Source: Isochrysis galbana | Taxonomy: Eukaryota; Haptophyta; Isochrysidales; Isochrysidaceae | DNA length: 64,000 nucleotides | Reading direction: 5' to 3' | Assembly (NCBI GenBank): GCA_018136815.1 | Contig: CM030942.1 | Coordinates: 352,151-416,150, forward strand | Part shown: piece after piece, positions 1 through 8,401 of the stretch | How the letters are laid out: each line of letters opens with the position of its first letter | Position numbering within the stretch: position 1 is the first letter of the stretch | Notes under the pieces: model-generated | Seen by the model: the letters and a program-made list of their open reading frames with translations, nothing else | What the model was told of the DNA's origin: nothing | The model's database searches: none | Translations under genes and position numbers: made by a program

Positions 1-114
1 CGCTCTACGGGATGCAGGTGTGGCTACATCCATGTGGCCAGCTTGTGCATCTGCCGACACTGGCGCGTCCACTGCGCGCGCGCGCTCGCTACACGACCCG
101 GCGATGGCCAGTGA

Positions 115-573
115 GTCACTGCGAATGCCTTGACTTGCATGCTGATCATCTCGCAGGTTGCGGCTTCCGCCATGAAGAAGCAAGGAGAAGGAGGGAAGGG
201 GCAAATCGTCAACATCAGCTCCGAACTCGGGCGTGTTCCACTAGTGCTGCCGCGCACGGCCTACTCTGGGGCGAAACACTTCCTCAATGCACTTACCGAA
301 GGATTCCGCTCGGAGCTCGCGGCCACCCACCCTGGAATCGTCGTGACAACAGTTTCTCCAGGACCGACGTACACTGAGTTCCACACGAGCTCTTTGCATG
401 GAGGTGATGATGGCAGCGCCATTCCTGGTGGGCAGACTGCTGAACAAGTGGCAAGGGTTGTGCTGCACGCAATCACAACTAGGGCCCTGGACATCTATTG
501 CCGCGATGGCGCGAAGCAGCGGATGATTGACTACCTTGCCGGCCTGGCAAGCGATCCGCCTGCTCAACTTTAG
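115..573 (+). CDS. Short-chain dehydrogenase/reductase, C-terminal part
   Basis: This is the C-terminal two thirds of a classical SDR, an NAD(P)-dependent oxidoreductase. The visible order is family-typical: a helix ending SQVAASAMKKQ, the strand and Ser motif IVNISS, the catalytic pair YSGAK (YxxxK) and the VSPGP motif after it. The Rossmann half with TGxxxGxG is not in the window. An in-frame stop lies at 112-114, so an upstream exon must join at or after that point; an AG at 110-111 is close, but I cannot fix the boundary. The substrate cannot be told from this part. It ends at TAG 571-573, and the downstream spacer carries no second gene. The family call is firm; the specificity is unknown. 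Confidence 0.8.
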   Translation, partial: VTANALTCMLIISQVAASAMKKQGEGGKGQIVNISSELGRVPLVLPRTAYSGAKHFLNALTEGFRSELAATHPGIVVTTVSPGPTYTEFHTSSLHGGDDGSAIPGGQTAEQVARVVLHAITTRALDIYCRDGAKQRMIDYLAGLASDPPAQL

Positions 574-982
574 AGCCTAGGCTGAAGCCGAGGCTCCGAT
601 GGCCTTTCGCATGGCAGTGCTCGTCGTTATCTACTCCGACGCCAGTATGGATGATCCTTGGCCCGCGTCGGGTACCCTCGCCGGTGCACCATGCTTTGCT
701 CAGTCTCTAGCCTCTTTGCTTCCAATTGTGCCCATGCCTGTGAATGGTGTTGCATGTTGCGCAGGCGTGCACAGCACCCAGAGTAGGGGTACTTGAAGCA
801 ATAAATGCGGCAAGGAGATTAGCTCACTGGCGGGACGAGTGAAGTGGCCACAAGGCAGGGTGGGAGTGAAAAGATAGGGAACGGACGTGGCTTCAGAATA
901 GTTGATCAGTGTCACGTGCGAGGCGAGAATATTGAGACGTAAGACATTTTCCTTTAGCAGTAGCAGAGCACTCGGGGCTGGG
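574..982. other. Spacer with a retroelement ORF1 scrap
   Basis: No gene is seen. On the minus strand at about 870-950 a short reading (LRLNILASHVTLINYSEA) resembles the recurrent N-[IS]-L-[TA]-A peptide that marks retroelement ORF1 pieces elsewhere in the window. This is probably degraded element sequence. Confidence 0.4.
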
Positions 983-1110
983 TGTCGAGTCGAGCTTACC
1001 CGGAGGGCTCTGAGCCACTCCGTCGCGAGCGGCACCGGTGGCTAGCGCGGCGCTCTGGCCCTCCTCCCCGCCGAGCGTCGGGTGAATGAAGTTCAGGATT
1101 GGGTCGGGAA
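983..1110 (+). repeat. Dispersed ~125-bp repeat X, copy 1
   Basis: It starts GTCGAGTCGAGC and ends near ATTGGGTCGGG. Other copies lie at 2253-2374 and 3544-3668, and a partial inverted copy at 48259-48309. The copies differ by substitutions and single-base indels, which break the open minus-strand reading in copy 2, so the repeat itself is probably noncoding. Confidence 0.85.
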
Positions 1111-1111
1111 T

Positions 1112-1137
1112 AGGTCGTTTGCCTTCATTTGGTACCC
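1112..1137 (+). repeat. Short repeat GGTCGTTTGCCTTCATTTGG
   Basis: A 25-base motif ending GGTACCC. It recurs at 7159-7186 (same orientation), at 3909-3933 (inverted) and in worn form at 3680-3697 and 9535-9555. It sits at the edge of repeat X or of LINE fragments, so it may be a former element terminus. Confidence 0.7.
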
Positions 1138-1342
1138 CCGCGGGCGCGACCGGAAATTCTTTACAGGTAGAGCGTGTAGCGCGCGTGATGTTGCGTAAGG
1201 CGACGACCCGCATCGCGTTTTTCGCACGAAACGTTGATGCAAAAAAAATGGACGTACGGGTAAATATGCCGTCCGTACGACTTTTGCTTGCCCTGGCTCT
1301 GGTCGTCGTCACCATGGTCGTCGTCACCATGGTAATAAGCGC

Positions 1343-1520
1343 TCGCAGGCTGCCCCACTGACTGACAGTGACGTTGACATGATCCTCCCGCCCTCGCCTC
1401 CCCAACAACCCCAGAAGCAGGGAACAGGCAGAGTCCTGTTCCCTGCAGACCAACAACGCCAGGGCCTGGCCTTGCCGCTTGCCTCCACTGGCTTGCCACT
1501 CCAACAAGGACTCCCCATGG
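1343..1520 (+). mobile_element. LINE ORF1 internal fragment
   Basis: The reading includes PPSPPQQPQKQGTGRVLFPA and ends near GLPM. This matches the proline-rich ORF1 region of the retroelement copies at 36312 (+) and 57519 (-). Neither end of an element is present. The match stops where the hAT transposase fragment begins, so the two elements abut directly. Confidence 0.75.
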
Positions 1521-1521
1521 T

Positions 1522-1854
1522 CACTTGTCTCACAATTTGGCTGATAAGCTGGAGCAAGAACTCCGTGTCTACCAAGGCGCAGCGCAAAACTTCATGGTCG
1601 ACCGCGCTGATATTCTTAACTTCACCACTAAGGTTCTACATTGGTGGGCATGCAACCATTCCAATTCCGAAATCCCTCATTGGGCTACTGTGGCTCGTAT
1701 AACTTTCTCTCTCACACCTACTTCGTCTGCCGCATGTGAGCGCGTGTTCTCGCTGTTGAAATGTATGTATGGCCATCTGCTGCAAGCTAGCAGCCTTGCG
1801 TATCAAGTGCAGGCTGGCTTGATGTTACGATACAATGATCGTCCGTGTTAAGTG
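1522..1854 (+). mobile_element. hAT transposase C-terminal dimerisation region
   Basis: A 108-codon reading carries the hallmark of the hAT C-terminal dimerisation domain: LHWWACN, WATVARI, then PTSSAACERVFSLLK and a closing Q(A)GLMLRYN block. The catalytic DDE/RNase-H core and zinc finger are absent, so this is a 5'-truncated copy of a cut-and-paste DNA transposon. The first codons are shared with the neighbouring ORF1 scrap in another frame. I could not recognise hAT terminal repeats. Confidence 0.85.
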
Positions 1855-2252
1855 AGTGTGAGCAGTGTTGTGTGTATAGTGAATGTACGTTAGTTAGTAG
1901 ATGCGCAAACGTGGCAACTTGCAACTTGATAGTTGATAGGGAGTAGTGAGTAGTGAGTGAGTGAGAGTGAGCTCCACGCTACAACCAATGACCCGTAGTC
2001 CGAAAAAACTACGCAAAACTTTTCTGTGAAACTTGGCTAGCCGGTGAGCAACTTTTGCAAAACTTTCACGCGAAACTTTGGGGGGTCCGGCGCGAAACTT
2101 TGACCTGGCCCTAACTACAAGCCGCGATCAAAAGTGTCGGGCGAGGCAAAAGTGCGGGGCCCGACGCCACCCTCTACAAGGTCAACAGGTGGCTGCGGGG
2201 CATCGCGCTGCGCTCCTGGCCGGCCGAGGCCCGCCAGCACCTGGGGGTGCCC
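1855..2252. other. Spacer without a recognised gene
   Basis: It holds short G/T-rich tandem words (GTGAGTAGTGAGTGAGTGAG near 1945) and repeated AAACTTT words near 2015-2100. No coding signature is seen. Confidence 0.5.
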
Positions 2253-2374
2253 TGTCGAGTCGAGCGGAGCCGGAGGGCTCTGAGCCACTCCGTTGCGAGC
2301 AGCACCGGCGGCTAGCGCGGCGCTTTGGCCCTCCTCCCCGCCGGGAGTCGGGTGAATGAATTCTGGGCTGGGTC
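2253..2374 (+). repeat. Repeat X, copy 2
   Basis: Same sequence as 983-1110, with a one-base deletion near the end (GAATGAATTCT against GAATGAAATTCT in copy 3). After it the flanking sequence is unrelated to that of the other copies. Confidence 0.85.
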
Positions 2375-2664
2375 GGGCAACCCCATTTGGGTGTCTGGAC
2401 GGGGAACGAACGGCGAATGAAGGGCGGTGGGGCGGCGAGGCGCTCCTAGCGGCCCTAGAGTGATGGGTTGTAAGAGATGGTTAGACCTACAAAGAACTCT
2501 TCCCTCAGGGAGGGAGCCTAGGCTGCTAGAGTGCAGCGACATAGCGAACTACGCCGGACAAAGAACCTGAGAACAAAAGGATACACCGCCTCACGAACAC
2601 ACCGGAATCATTTACCCAAACCAAGCAAATTATGAAGTAACCGCGACCCCAAATCACCGATAAC

Positions 2665-3825
2665 TCAAACACGTCGCGAGAGACGGAGAGAGAGAGCGAG
2701 AGAGAGAGAGAGAGTCCGCAGCGACGGCCGGAGCGTGTCTCCCTTGTAACTTCCCACGTAGCGGAGAGCCCGAAGGGGAGCGTCATGTCGCGCGACCACG
2801 GCGATCACTTCGGATATAGATCGCAACGAGGTATCTTCACGACGGGCCTCGGTCCGATCCATGGACATGGACGGACTTGAAGCGGGCTCTTGGCGGGCTT
2901 GGAGTAGCTGAGTCAGGGCTTTGAACCCTGCTTCAACTTGATCCCGGAGAAGCCCCTCCCTCGCCTCTGCCGCGGCAAGGGATGAATGTAGGCGCTCCAC
3001 AGCCCCTTTTAGGGTGTTGGTCTCCGCCTGAAGCCTTGCCATTTCCGCATCCTGACGCGCCGCGGCCGTCTCGATCGGGGTGATCTCTTGATCAAGGACC
3101 CCTTTTGATGACGGCGGGGCATAGCCCCGGTAGGCGGGGCTTCGGAAGCTGATCCCCTCCCCTTCACCGACCTCAGACTCATCATCTCGAAGGTGAGGAG
3201 GTGGGTCAAACTGAATCAGAGGGAGGGGGCCTTCCTCCACCTCATTGGCCAGCTCAGCGGCACTGAAGTTGGCCTCATGTGGGAGAGGGTCATGCTCCAC
3301 AATGGCCCGCTGTGATTGCACCCGGTGGGTGCCGAATGCAGTGGACAAAGGCTCGCCATCCGCCACGAGCTGATCCAAGCCAGTCGTGGAGATGACAGCC
3401 GGAGTAATGGGTGCCATTGGCGCAGCCTCAGTGGTCGTGGGATCACTCGGGAATCCCACGGGAACAGAAGCTGCAGCGGGCAGAGAAGGTTCCCTGAGAG
3501 GTTCCTCCTCTGCGGCCGAGGACGGAAGCTTTGATTTCGTGCTTGTCGAGTCGAGCGGAGCCGGAGGGCTCTGAGCCACTCCGTCGCGAGCAGCACCGGC
3601 GGCTAGCGCGGCGCTTTGGCCCTCCTCCCCGCCGGGAGTCGGGTGAATGAAATTCTGGACTGGGTCGGGCAACCAGCAAATGAAGTCAAACGACCTCTCT
3701 TTACCGATTCCTTGTGGCGGAAAGAGAGGTGTGATGAATTTTTTAAAGTTCTCGTCCATCTTTCTTATGATGCATTGCAATCGCTTGCGTACTACATCAT
3801 CAGCCGCCATTCCATTTATAGACAT
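2665..3825 (-). CDS. Unrecognised coiled-coil reading through repeat X
   Basis: A 386-codon open frame on the minus strand. Its N-terminal quarter is read through repeat X copy 3. The middle has acidic and proline-rich stretches. The C-terminal part has heptad-like coiled coil (EMARLQAETNTLKGAVERLH, then AAEAREGLLRDQVEAGFKAL), and the end runs into a CT/GA simple repeat read as LSLSLALSL. The coiled coil looks like real protein, perhaps a retroelement ORF1 or gag-like product, but both termini are made of repeat DNA. The start codon and true extent are not supported. It may be a dead element. Confidence 0.35.
   Translation of the reverse strand: MSINGMAADDVVRKRLQCIIRKMDENFKKFITPLFPPQGIGKERSFDFICWLPDPVQNFIHPTPGGEEGQSAALAAGAARDGVAQSPPAPLDSTSTKSKLPSSAAEEEPLREPSLPAAASVPVGFPSDPTTTEAAPMAPITPAVISTTGLDQLVADGEPLSTAFGTHRVQSQRAIVEHDPLPHEANFSAAELANEVEEGPLPLIQFDPPPHLRDDESEVGEGEGISFRSPAYRGYAPPSSKGVLDQEITPIETAAARQDAEMARLQAETNTLKGAVERLHSSLAAAEAREGLLRDQVEAGFKALTQLLQARQEPASSPSMSMDRTEARREDTSLRSISEVIAVVARHDAPLRALRYVGSYKGDTLRPSLRTLSLSLALSLRLSRRV
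3544..3668 (+). repeat. Repeat X, copy 3
   Basis: It runs from GTCGAGTCGAGCGGAGCC to CTGGGTCGGG and is about 95% like copy 2 by eye. It is followed directly by a worn inverted form of the GGTCGTTTGCC motif. Confidence 0.85.
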
Positions 3826-3939
3826 GGTTGAGCACTATGAGGTGGGTGCCTTTGCTCAAATCCTATACGATTTTTTTGTGCCGACGCATCGCGTATTTGG
3901 AAACGAGGGGTACCAAATGAAGGCAAACGACCTTTCCTT

Positions 3940-4062
3940 CTAGCCCTAGACTGGGAGAAAGCATTCGATAGGGCCAGCTGGGCCTTCAACCACATCGCCC
4001 TCAACCTTTTGAACTTCGGAGAACACTTTAAAAGATGGTCGCTGATGTGGAGGGGATATTAA
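3940..4062 (+). mobile_element. LINE reverse transcriptase fragment (motif A region)
   Basis: The frame reads LALDWEKAFDRASWAF, then LNLLNFGEHFKRWSLMW, before a stop. This is the LINE RT block with the first catalytic Asp (xxDxxKAFDxxxW). Only about 40 codons remain. Its left edge is the inverted GGTCGTTTGCC motif. It is a short relic of a non-LTR element of the same broad kind as those at 15.3, 23.8 and 56.5 kb. Confidence 0.85.
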
Positions 4063-4676
4063 TACTACTATTAACAATAGACGCATTCGATTTTGTTACT
4101 TGATACTGCACAATGCTATGCTGCTGTTGCGACGGCATCGCGATGTTGCGATGCCATCATTCGTGTCATCGGTATCGCTCTGGACAAGGGTGCTTGTAGG
4201 GAGCAGCTGGCGCGCAGAGCGCGCTCGAGCTGGTGCGTATAGCACGTAGGAGGGCAAGAAGAAAGAAGACGCGGTGCTACATGTGCCGGTGCTGAGCCGC
4301 CGAGTCTATGAGTCGCTTGAGCGAAATAGTAGAGGGCAGGTGATGGGGCCTGATAGTTAGCGGACGTGGCCCCACGGGGGGCACCGCTCTCGGTGCGCTT
4401 CAAGACATCTGCGGGACCCCTGACAATTACGCTGCACCTGGAGGAGAAAGGGATCGGCACCAGACCGCTTACCTGGCGCCCGTCTCATGGTTGGAACTCG
4501 TGTAACGCGCAACACACCAGCACATAGGGTGGTAGCTTGCGCGGCCACAACGCCAAACCATCGTGCTCGAATTGGGTCGAAGCCTAGGCGTGTCGCCGCT
4601 GGCGCGGCCAGCCAGGGTGCTTGGTGCACCCCAAGACGCGGCCCTAGTGGTAGAACAGAAGTACTGGGCTTATAGC
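4063..4676. other. Spacer without a recognised gene
   Basis: No conserved reading is found on either strand. It is the region downstream of the OTU gene's stop codon and must hold its 3' end. Confidence 0.5.
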
Positions 4677-5543
4677 TCAAGGCTCAGCAGCCTCGAGCGA
4701 GGCGATGTCTTCACGCCGGACAGAGTTGTAGTGGACGGGGGCAATGTACGTTAGGAAGAGCTTACGCTTGGTTGTGTCTGGCCCAACACTCGCACTGCTC
4801 TCGCCCTCGTAGCACAGGTGCCAGTTGCTACTGTCGGAGGTGAGCACATGTACTGAGCAGCCATAGGCGTCGGCTGCAGCGCGCAGCGTGAACTCGTCGC
4901 CCCATGTCTTGGGCTCCTCCATCGCTGTGACATATGAGAGGAACTCGCGGTCCGTGAGGAAATAGATGCCATACTCGTCGGGCCGCGAACGAATGTGGTT
5001 GACAGCTACGCGGCGCACTGCTATGTGCCGGTCCTGCGTGCCAAACAGCTGGTATGACAGTGCGCGGAACTGGCAGGCGCCATCGTCGACCATGGGTTCC
5101 TGTGCGAGACCGGCAAAGCTTAGCCGCTCGCTTAGCAGCTTGATACCCGCGACGATGGCCGCCTCTCGTTCCGGAAGTTGGTCTGCGCTCTTCACACGGA
5201 TCGAGCCGCTGTCCTCCCTTTTCCCCCCTGCCCCGTTGGAGCGCGAGCGCATCACTCGAAACGTGAGGAATCTAGCCTTGAGGTCGCCCGAGCGCGGTCG
5301 GGACTGCGGCTTGGCGGCCGCGGTGGCGGCCGCACGCGCCCTGAGGGCCGCACGCGAGCGCCGCTGAATCACTCTAAGAGCTAGAAGCCTCCTCTTGAAC
5401 TCGAGGGCCTTGAGGAAGACACTCTGGAAGTCGAGGGGAGCAAGCTGGCCCCCGATTGCAGAGGCGATGCGGCGGTCCTCGGCCGCGGTGAGCTGGCGGG
5501 CCTCACGGACGTACGAGAGGCGCTCGTGAGCGGCGGGGTCCAT
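4677..5543 (-). CDS. OTU-domain cysteine protease (deubiquitinase-like)
   Basis: A 288-residue product. The C-terminal half is an OTU domain: Asp154 and the nucleophile Cys157 in VDDGACQFRALSYQLFG, an ISxxxxHI-like helix (AVRRVAVNHI), WGDEFTLRAAADAYGCSVHV (substrate groove and central strand), and the general-base His271 in APVHYNSV. OTU enzymes cleave ubiquitin from proteins. The N-terminal half is basic and alanine/arginine-rich with no known domain. I chose the Met at 5543 because upstream codons are only a CT simple tract (read as SLFPLSLSPSL). No intron is needed. The gene is oriented away from the neighbouring repeats and has no partner gene. Family and catalytic residues are clear; specificity for ubiquitin chains is not. 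Confidence 0.88.
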   Translation of the reverse strand: MDPAAHERLSYVREARQLTAAEDRRIASAIGGQLAPLDFQSVFLKALEFKRRLLALRVIQRRSRAALRARAAATAAAKPQSRPRSGDLKARFLTFRVMRSRSNGAGGKREDSGSIRVKSADQLPEREAAIVAGIKLLSERLSFAGLAQEPMVDDGACQFRALSYQLFGTQDRHIAVRRVAVNHIRSRPDEYGIYFLTDREFLSYVTAMEEPKTWGDEFTLRAAADAYGCSVHVLTSDSSNWHLCYEGESSASVGPDTTKRKLFLTYIAPVHYNSVRREDIASLEAAEP

Positions 5544-5800
5544 CTGGAAAGGGGCGGGGTGGGTGGCCTGGGAGGGGGAAGGGAGGGCGAGGGGAGGAGA
5601 GGGAGCGAGAAGGGGAGCTGGCCGGAAGGGGGAAAGGGGGGGAAGCAGGAGAGAGGAAGGGCGGGGTGGGAGGAAGAGGGAGAAAGAGAGAGGGAGAGAG
5701 ACAAGAGAGGGAGAGAGGGAGAGAGGAAAGAGAGAGAGAGCGCGAGGCGAGGAGAGGGCGGGCGGGCGGCGGGCGGGCGGGCGGACGTGAGGATGACGAT
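5544..5800 (-). promoter_or_regulatory. Pyrimidine-rich leader of the OTU gene
   Basis: On the coding strand this is almost pure C/T (GA/GGA on the plus strand), ending just before the start codon. Similar tracts precede the kinesin, TBC and Kelch genes. It is likely 5'-UTR or core promoter; no transcription start can be placed. Confidence 0.45.
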
Positions 5801-6450
5801 GGCGGAGCGCAGGTAAGTAGAGTAGCAATAGTTCCACATGCTTACTACCTCATATCTCTATAAAAACAAAAATAACCCGACTCATATCTCAATATTATAG
5901 AGTTCCACAAGTCGTGGATATAAATGATAGCCCTACACGCCAGAATACCTACCTAGGTATCCTGAGGAATGAGGAAGGGTGAAGGGTGAAGGGTGTGGTC
6001 TATCAATCTGGTAGCAGAAAGAAGAGTCGCTGAGTTGTCGCGTGCTGTTGCAGAGAGCAGAGAGTTGCACGTGCCTAGTAGGTGCTACGTGCTACGTGCT
6101 ACTACTAGTAGCTAGTAGCTTTTCTATGTAAGCAAAGATCGGTGTGGTCGCGCTACATCGCGCGAGCTGTAAGTGTAAGGACGATTCGGGAGCCGCCCCG
6201 CAAACGCGGCACGCTGGGTCTCGGCCGTTTGCCACCAAAAGGGGCTCCTGGCTCCTGGGTGGCTTCTAAGACCAAAAGCGTTCAATTATCCCCATCCCTG
6301 CTGACACCTTTCGTTGTCACCTGGAGGTTACTTGACTCAACTTGACACTTCACATGTTGAAACACACACGTGGTCTGACTCCATCCACTCGATTTGGGGC
6401 AGGGTCGATTATCTCGTTGAAATCACGATCCACGTCTCACACCAAAGAGC
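5801..6450. other. Spacer with a shared short repeat
   Basis: At 6221-6248 lies GGCCGTTTGCCACCAAAAGG followed by GGCTCC. The same words recur at 12992-13020. Short direct repeats GTGCTACGTGCTAC and TAGTAGCTAGTAGC lie near 6085-6120. No gene is seen. Confidence 0.5.
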
Positions 6451-6550
6451 ACAAGAGCACTGATGAGTGTATGTCCACACCAAAGAGCACTGATGAGTGT
6501 ATGTCCACACCAAAGAGCACTGATGAGTGTATGTCCACACCAAAGAGCAC
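6451..6550 (+). repeat. 30-bp tandem repeat, 3.3 units
   Basis: Units at 6451-6480, 6481-6510 and 6511-6540 plus a partial unit. The core is GCACTGATGAGTGTATGTCC. The 30-bp period keeps frame on both strands. Units 2 and 3 are identical, so the expansion is recent. Confidence 0.95.
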
Positions 6551-6566
6551 CGACCGCGTAAAAGCA

Positions 6567-6848
6567 AACAACAAGTTTCGTCGTGCTGGATCCGCCGTGG
6601 ACGGCCCTGAGTGGGGTGAAATGACGTCCATTGGTAGTCTTATCATATTGATCATGCCATTGATTAATGACATATCCAAACTCACGAACATCTCGTTCGA
6701 TCTTTTCTTTAATGCCGATGTTCCCTTGTAGCGTCTCCAGGCGCGTTGTAAACGTTTGTGTATTTCTCTTGAGCTTCTGCTGGAACATTTGCAATACGCT
6801 CACTACATTCTCGTCTTGCGTTGCGACCATCTCGGCGCACCAGGCCAA
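6567..6848 (-). CDS. Unrecognised short reading
   Basis: About 90 codons with helical, charged character (VVSVLQMFQQKLKRNTQTF, IKEKIERDVREFGYVINQW) precede the 30-bp repeat in the same frame. The composition is protein-like rather than simple repeat, but no domain is recognised and no start is supported. It could be an exon or a retroelement piece. Confidence 0.25.
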
Positions 6849-7066
6849 AGTTGCGGGTGTCTGGGGGAACGTGCGCTTTTGGAGTGGTGGTGGAGGAGTG
6901 GCCTGGTGGACGCGAAGAAGGTGGGAAGGAGAGGCGGGAGTCTGGGGAGGAGGTGGGGAGAGAAAGGGGAGGGGGGAGGCGGAGGGAAAAGGAGGGAGAG
7001 GTAGACGGGTGGTGAAGGGCTACTGGGTGGAGGTAGAGGCGGAGGAGGGCTGCTAGGTGGAGGCGG

Positions 7067-7150
7067 AGTCGGATGGGTGGGGCAGTTAGTCGGATGGGTG
7101 GGGCAATGTGGAATGGGTGGGGCAGTTAGTCGGATGGGTGGGGCACCTTC
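7067..7150 (+). repeat. ~21-bp G-rich tandem repeat
   Basis: About four imperfect units of GTCGGATGGGTGGGGCAGTT. It follows a purine/G-rich tract at 6880-7060. No gene function is implied. Confidence 0.8.
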
Positions 7151-7158
7151 CTCAAATG

Positions 7159-7186
7159 AGGTCGTTTGCCTTCATTTGGTACCCGG
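7159..7186 (+). repeat. Copy of the GGTCGTTTGCC motif
   Basis: Near-identical to 1112-1137 over 25 bases, including GGTACCC. It marks the right end of the G-rich tandem block. Confidence 0.75.
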
Positions 7187-7390
7187 TCGGAAAAGGGCGC
7201 GCAGCCGCCCTTGCTGACCAAGCGACGTCCCCCCGCGAGCACCCCGAAGGAGAGGCCGAGCAGCACCACGTACGCGACGAGAACGCCGTCGCCTTGGCTC
7301 GGCATAAGGGCGCGCTCGAGAGGGCCTGGTAGACGGCGCCGGGCGTGCCGCGCACGAGCGCGTTGAGCCGGACTCGCGCCGCGGACTCGC

Positions 7391-7716
7391 CGCGCGGACT
7401 CACCCCAGCGTTTCGTTACGGGTTTTATCTAGCCGACGTTTACGACAAAAACAAAACTGGCACGTTGATCATGAGGCTGCGCTTCATCGCACAGGCGGTG
7501 CCCCCTCGAGATGTGCTCGAGGAGGCCATGATCGAGATCATCAAGCTGGTCTTTCACAGCATCACCCCCCAAACGCCCACCACGGGAATCTCATCGATCC
7601 ACTTGGCGCCGGGGCCCGTGCTCTACTTTGACATCCCCCTGGTCTCGTGCATCACAGTGCGGCACCTGTGCAAACACATGGGTCTCGACCACCTCCACAC
7701 TGGGCAGGCTCCGTGA
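7391..7716 (+). CDS. Unrecognised protein-like reading
   Basis: An open frame with ordinary amino-acid composition (FRYGFYLADVYDKNKTGT, VLEEAMIEIIKLVFHSI, YFDIPLVSCITVRHLCKHMG) that does not come from simple repeats. I do not recognise the family. The start is unknown, and the upstream part overlaps a region that reads better on the other strand. It ends just before the fold-back repeat cluster. It may be a gene fragment captured by mobile DNA. Confidence 0.3.
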
Positions 7717-7846
7717 CTCGAATTCTTGCGCTTGTTCCCCTCCCTCCGCATACCAAACACGTCTCCATTCCCGCGCGAGAGAGGGGAGGGGGTATGAACT
7801 TTTTTTGTAAACGCCATTTGTCACAACCCCCTCCCGCGCTTTCGAA

Positions 7847-8001
7847 ATCTGACAACTTTCCGCGTGAGGAGGGAGGGGGAGAAACCAACAACTTTCTGGG
7901 GGCGCTGCACCACTCGGCGGGGAAGGCTGCACGAGCGAGCCGACTCCGCCAGAAAGTTGTTGGTTTTCCCCCCTACCCCCCCTACGCGGAAGGTTGTCAG
8001 A
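7847..8001. mobile_element. Fold-back (MITE-like) element, copy 1
   Basis: Left arm AAATCTGACAACTTTCCGCG and right arm CGCGGAAGGTTGTCAGATT are inverted. Inside them GAAACCAACAACTTTCTGG mirrors CCAGAAAGTTGTTGGTTTT. Together they give ~60-bp terminal inverted repeats around a ~45-bp GC-rich centre (GCTGCACCACTCGGCGG). No transposase is encoded. Copies 2 and 3 lie at 8402-8560 and 8602-8760. Confidence 0.85.
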
Positions 8002-8018
8002 TTAGCGCGCGGGTTTTG

Positions 8019-8120
8019 GTGGCTGATCGAGTCCGGCGCGAACCTCGACGAGCAGAACGAGAGGGGCTCCACCGCCTTGATGGTTGCTTTAAAAGCCGCC
8101 TTCGTAGAGGGCGAATACTC
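8019..8120 (+). pseudogene. Single ankyrin-repeat scrap
   Basis: The frame reads WLIESGANLDEQNERGSTAL then MVALKAAF, a near-canonical ankyrin repeat (LLxxGANxxxxNxxGxTALMxA). Only one repeat is present. It sits between fold-back copy 1 and the 18-bp tandem array, so it looks like a host-gene piece carried or broken by the repeats. Confidence 0.6.
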
Positions 8121-8262
8121 CATCGCGCGGACTTGCGCGTACACGGCCTGAAGAAGTTTGGGAGCGAGGAGAGCACGCACGCTTCTTGACTGGAAGAGTG
8201 TTGTAAGAGGGGTACCGCCGGTGGTGCCTCTGGCTGTAAAAGTTTCGTGGGAGGAGGTCCCT

Positions 8263-8370
8263 GCGTGATGCTCTTTTTGTGCGTGATGCTCTTTTTGTGC
8301 GTGATGCTCTTTTTGTGCGTGATGCTCTTTTTGTGCGTGATGCTCTTTTTGTGCGTGATGATCCTTTTGT
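8263..8370 (+). repeat. 18-bp tandem repeat, 6 units
   Basis: Five identical units GCGTGATGCTCTTTTTGT from 8263 to 8352, then a variant ending ATCCTTTTGT at 8353-8370. The period is a multiple of three, so it reads as a repeated hexapeptide in either direction. The identity of the units implies recent expansion. Confidence 0.95.
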
Positions 8371-8401
8371 TGTAAACGCCCACTCGTCGTACATAAGGGA
8401 G

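Noticed and set aside
111-156. 46-bp intron just before the SDR block (GTGAGT ... CTCGCAG)
   Set aside because: The bases 130-156 encode TCMLIISQ, which fits the SDR helix before VAASAMKK, so they are more likely exonic.
893-1507. 204-codon minus-strand frame containing HPTLGGEEGQSAALA
   Set aside because: It is repeat X read in one frame; the same repeat is frame-broken in copy 2, so coding is unlikely.
6451-6550. CRISPR array (also 8263-8370 and 7067-7150)
   Set aside because: Units are contiguous without unique spacers, and the genome is eukaryotic; they are plain tandem repeats.
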